This document shows, one piece after another, positions 14,661-14,746 of a stretch of 14,746 nucleotides of DNA; position 1 is the stretch's first letter; each line of letters begins with the position of its first letter. This DNA comes from Firmicutes bacterium CAG:95 (GTDB lineage: Bacteria > Bacillota > Clostridia > Lachnospirales > Lachnospiraceae). The stretch lies in contig FR902927.1 in NCBI GenBank assembly GCA_000438155.1, positions 1-14,746 on the forward strand, given 5' to 3'. The position numbers and the translations under genes were made by a program. The notes below the pieces were generated by a model. It was not told the DNA's origin. It did not search any database and was given only the letters and a program-made list of their open reading frames with translations.

Positions 14661-14746
14661 TCTGACCATACAGATCTTTGCCCACCAGCAGAAGCAACGC
14701 AAGCAGCCCCAGTGCCACATAAGCAATCGGCACAATATGAATGCCG
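14635..14746 (-). CDS. C-terminal end of an unidentified membrane protein (partial)
   Basis: Reading leftward from the right edge, one frame stays open to a TAA at 14635-14637 and encodes GIHIVPIAYVALGLLALLLL followed by VGKDLYGQIKAQESSL. That is one strong membrane helix with a short charged cytoplasmic tail, a typical end for a polytopic membrane protein. The start and most of the gene lie beyond the window, so the family cannot be named. Its stop lies 26 bases inside the convergent glycosyltransferase gene. Another minus-strand frame over the same bases gives a Trp/Cys-rich peptide and is not believed. Confidence 0.65.
   Translation of the reverse strand, partial: GIHIVPIAYVALGLLALLLLVGKDLYGQIKAQESSL

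Noticed and set aside
14502..14735. A 77-codon leftward frame near the right edge
   Set aside because: It is antisense to the glycosyltransferase and unusually rich in Trp and Cys; a neighbouring frame gives a convincing membrane helix instead.
1..14746. CRISPR array, transposon or prophage signals
   Set aside because: No regularly spaced identical repeats, transposase, integrase or phage genes were seen; the only array (9371-9546) is degenerate and lacks spacers.

Overview
The window looks like chromosomal DNA of a low-to-moderate-GC Firmicute, most likely a gut Lachnospiraceae (Clostridium cluster XIVa). This rests on codon use and strong AGGAGG-type ribosome sites, a locus with eno, secG, rnr, smpB and ssrA (tmRNA) close together, a GH25 lysozyme with clostridial wall-binding repeats, and a DUF362-ferredoxin protein typical of anaerobes. 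The family-level assignment is inference. No mobile element, CRISPR array, rRNA or ordinary tRNA is visible.

Layout, left to right. Bases 1-329 hold no gene. They contain a near-consensus leftward promoter with an AT-rich upstream element, whose product lies off the left edge. From 330 to 6154 there is a leftward block read in the order degV (fatty-acid-binding protein), an unknown single-pass membrane protein, an OmpR-type response regulator, a sensor histidine kinase, a lipoprotein and a DUF362/4Fe-4S protein. A good intrinsic terminator and a direct repeat sit between regulator and kinase, so the kinase half is probably controlled separately. From 6180 to 9824, also leftward, lie secG, rnr and smpB and then the tmRNA with its own promoter and terminator. 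This is a protein-export, RNA-decay and ribosome-rescue neighbourhood: SmpB and tmRNA act together on stalled ribosomes, and RNase R degrades the faulty mRNA. A small array of degenerate ~55-60 bp direct repeats separates secG from rnr. From 9892 to 12813 are the GH25 lysozyme and enolase, both leftward.

At about 12870 the orientation flips. A protein-mannosyltransferase-like (GT39) membrane glycosyltransferase runs rightward from a promoter whose -10 box overlaps that of eno. Its 3' end overlaps, tail to tail, the 3' end of a leftward membrane-protein gene cut by the right edge.

Most genes are recognisable housekeeping or envelope functions. The least explained parts are the unknown membrane protein linked to the two-component system, the repeat array, the alternative folds in the tmRNA leader, and the jelly-roll-like domain inside the glycosyltransferase. 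I did not find convincing evidence of a wholly new system.
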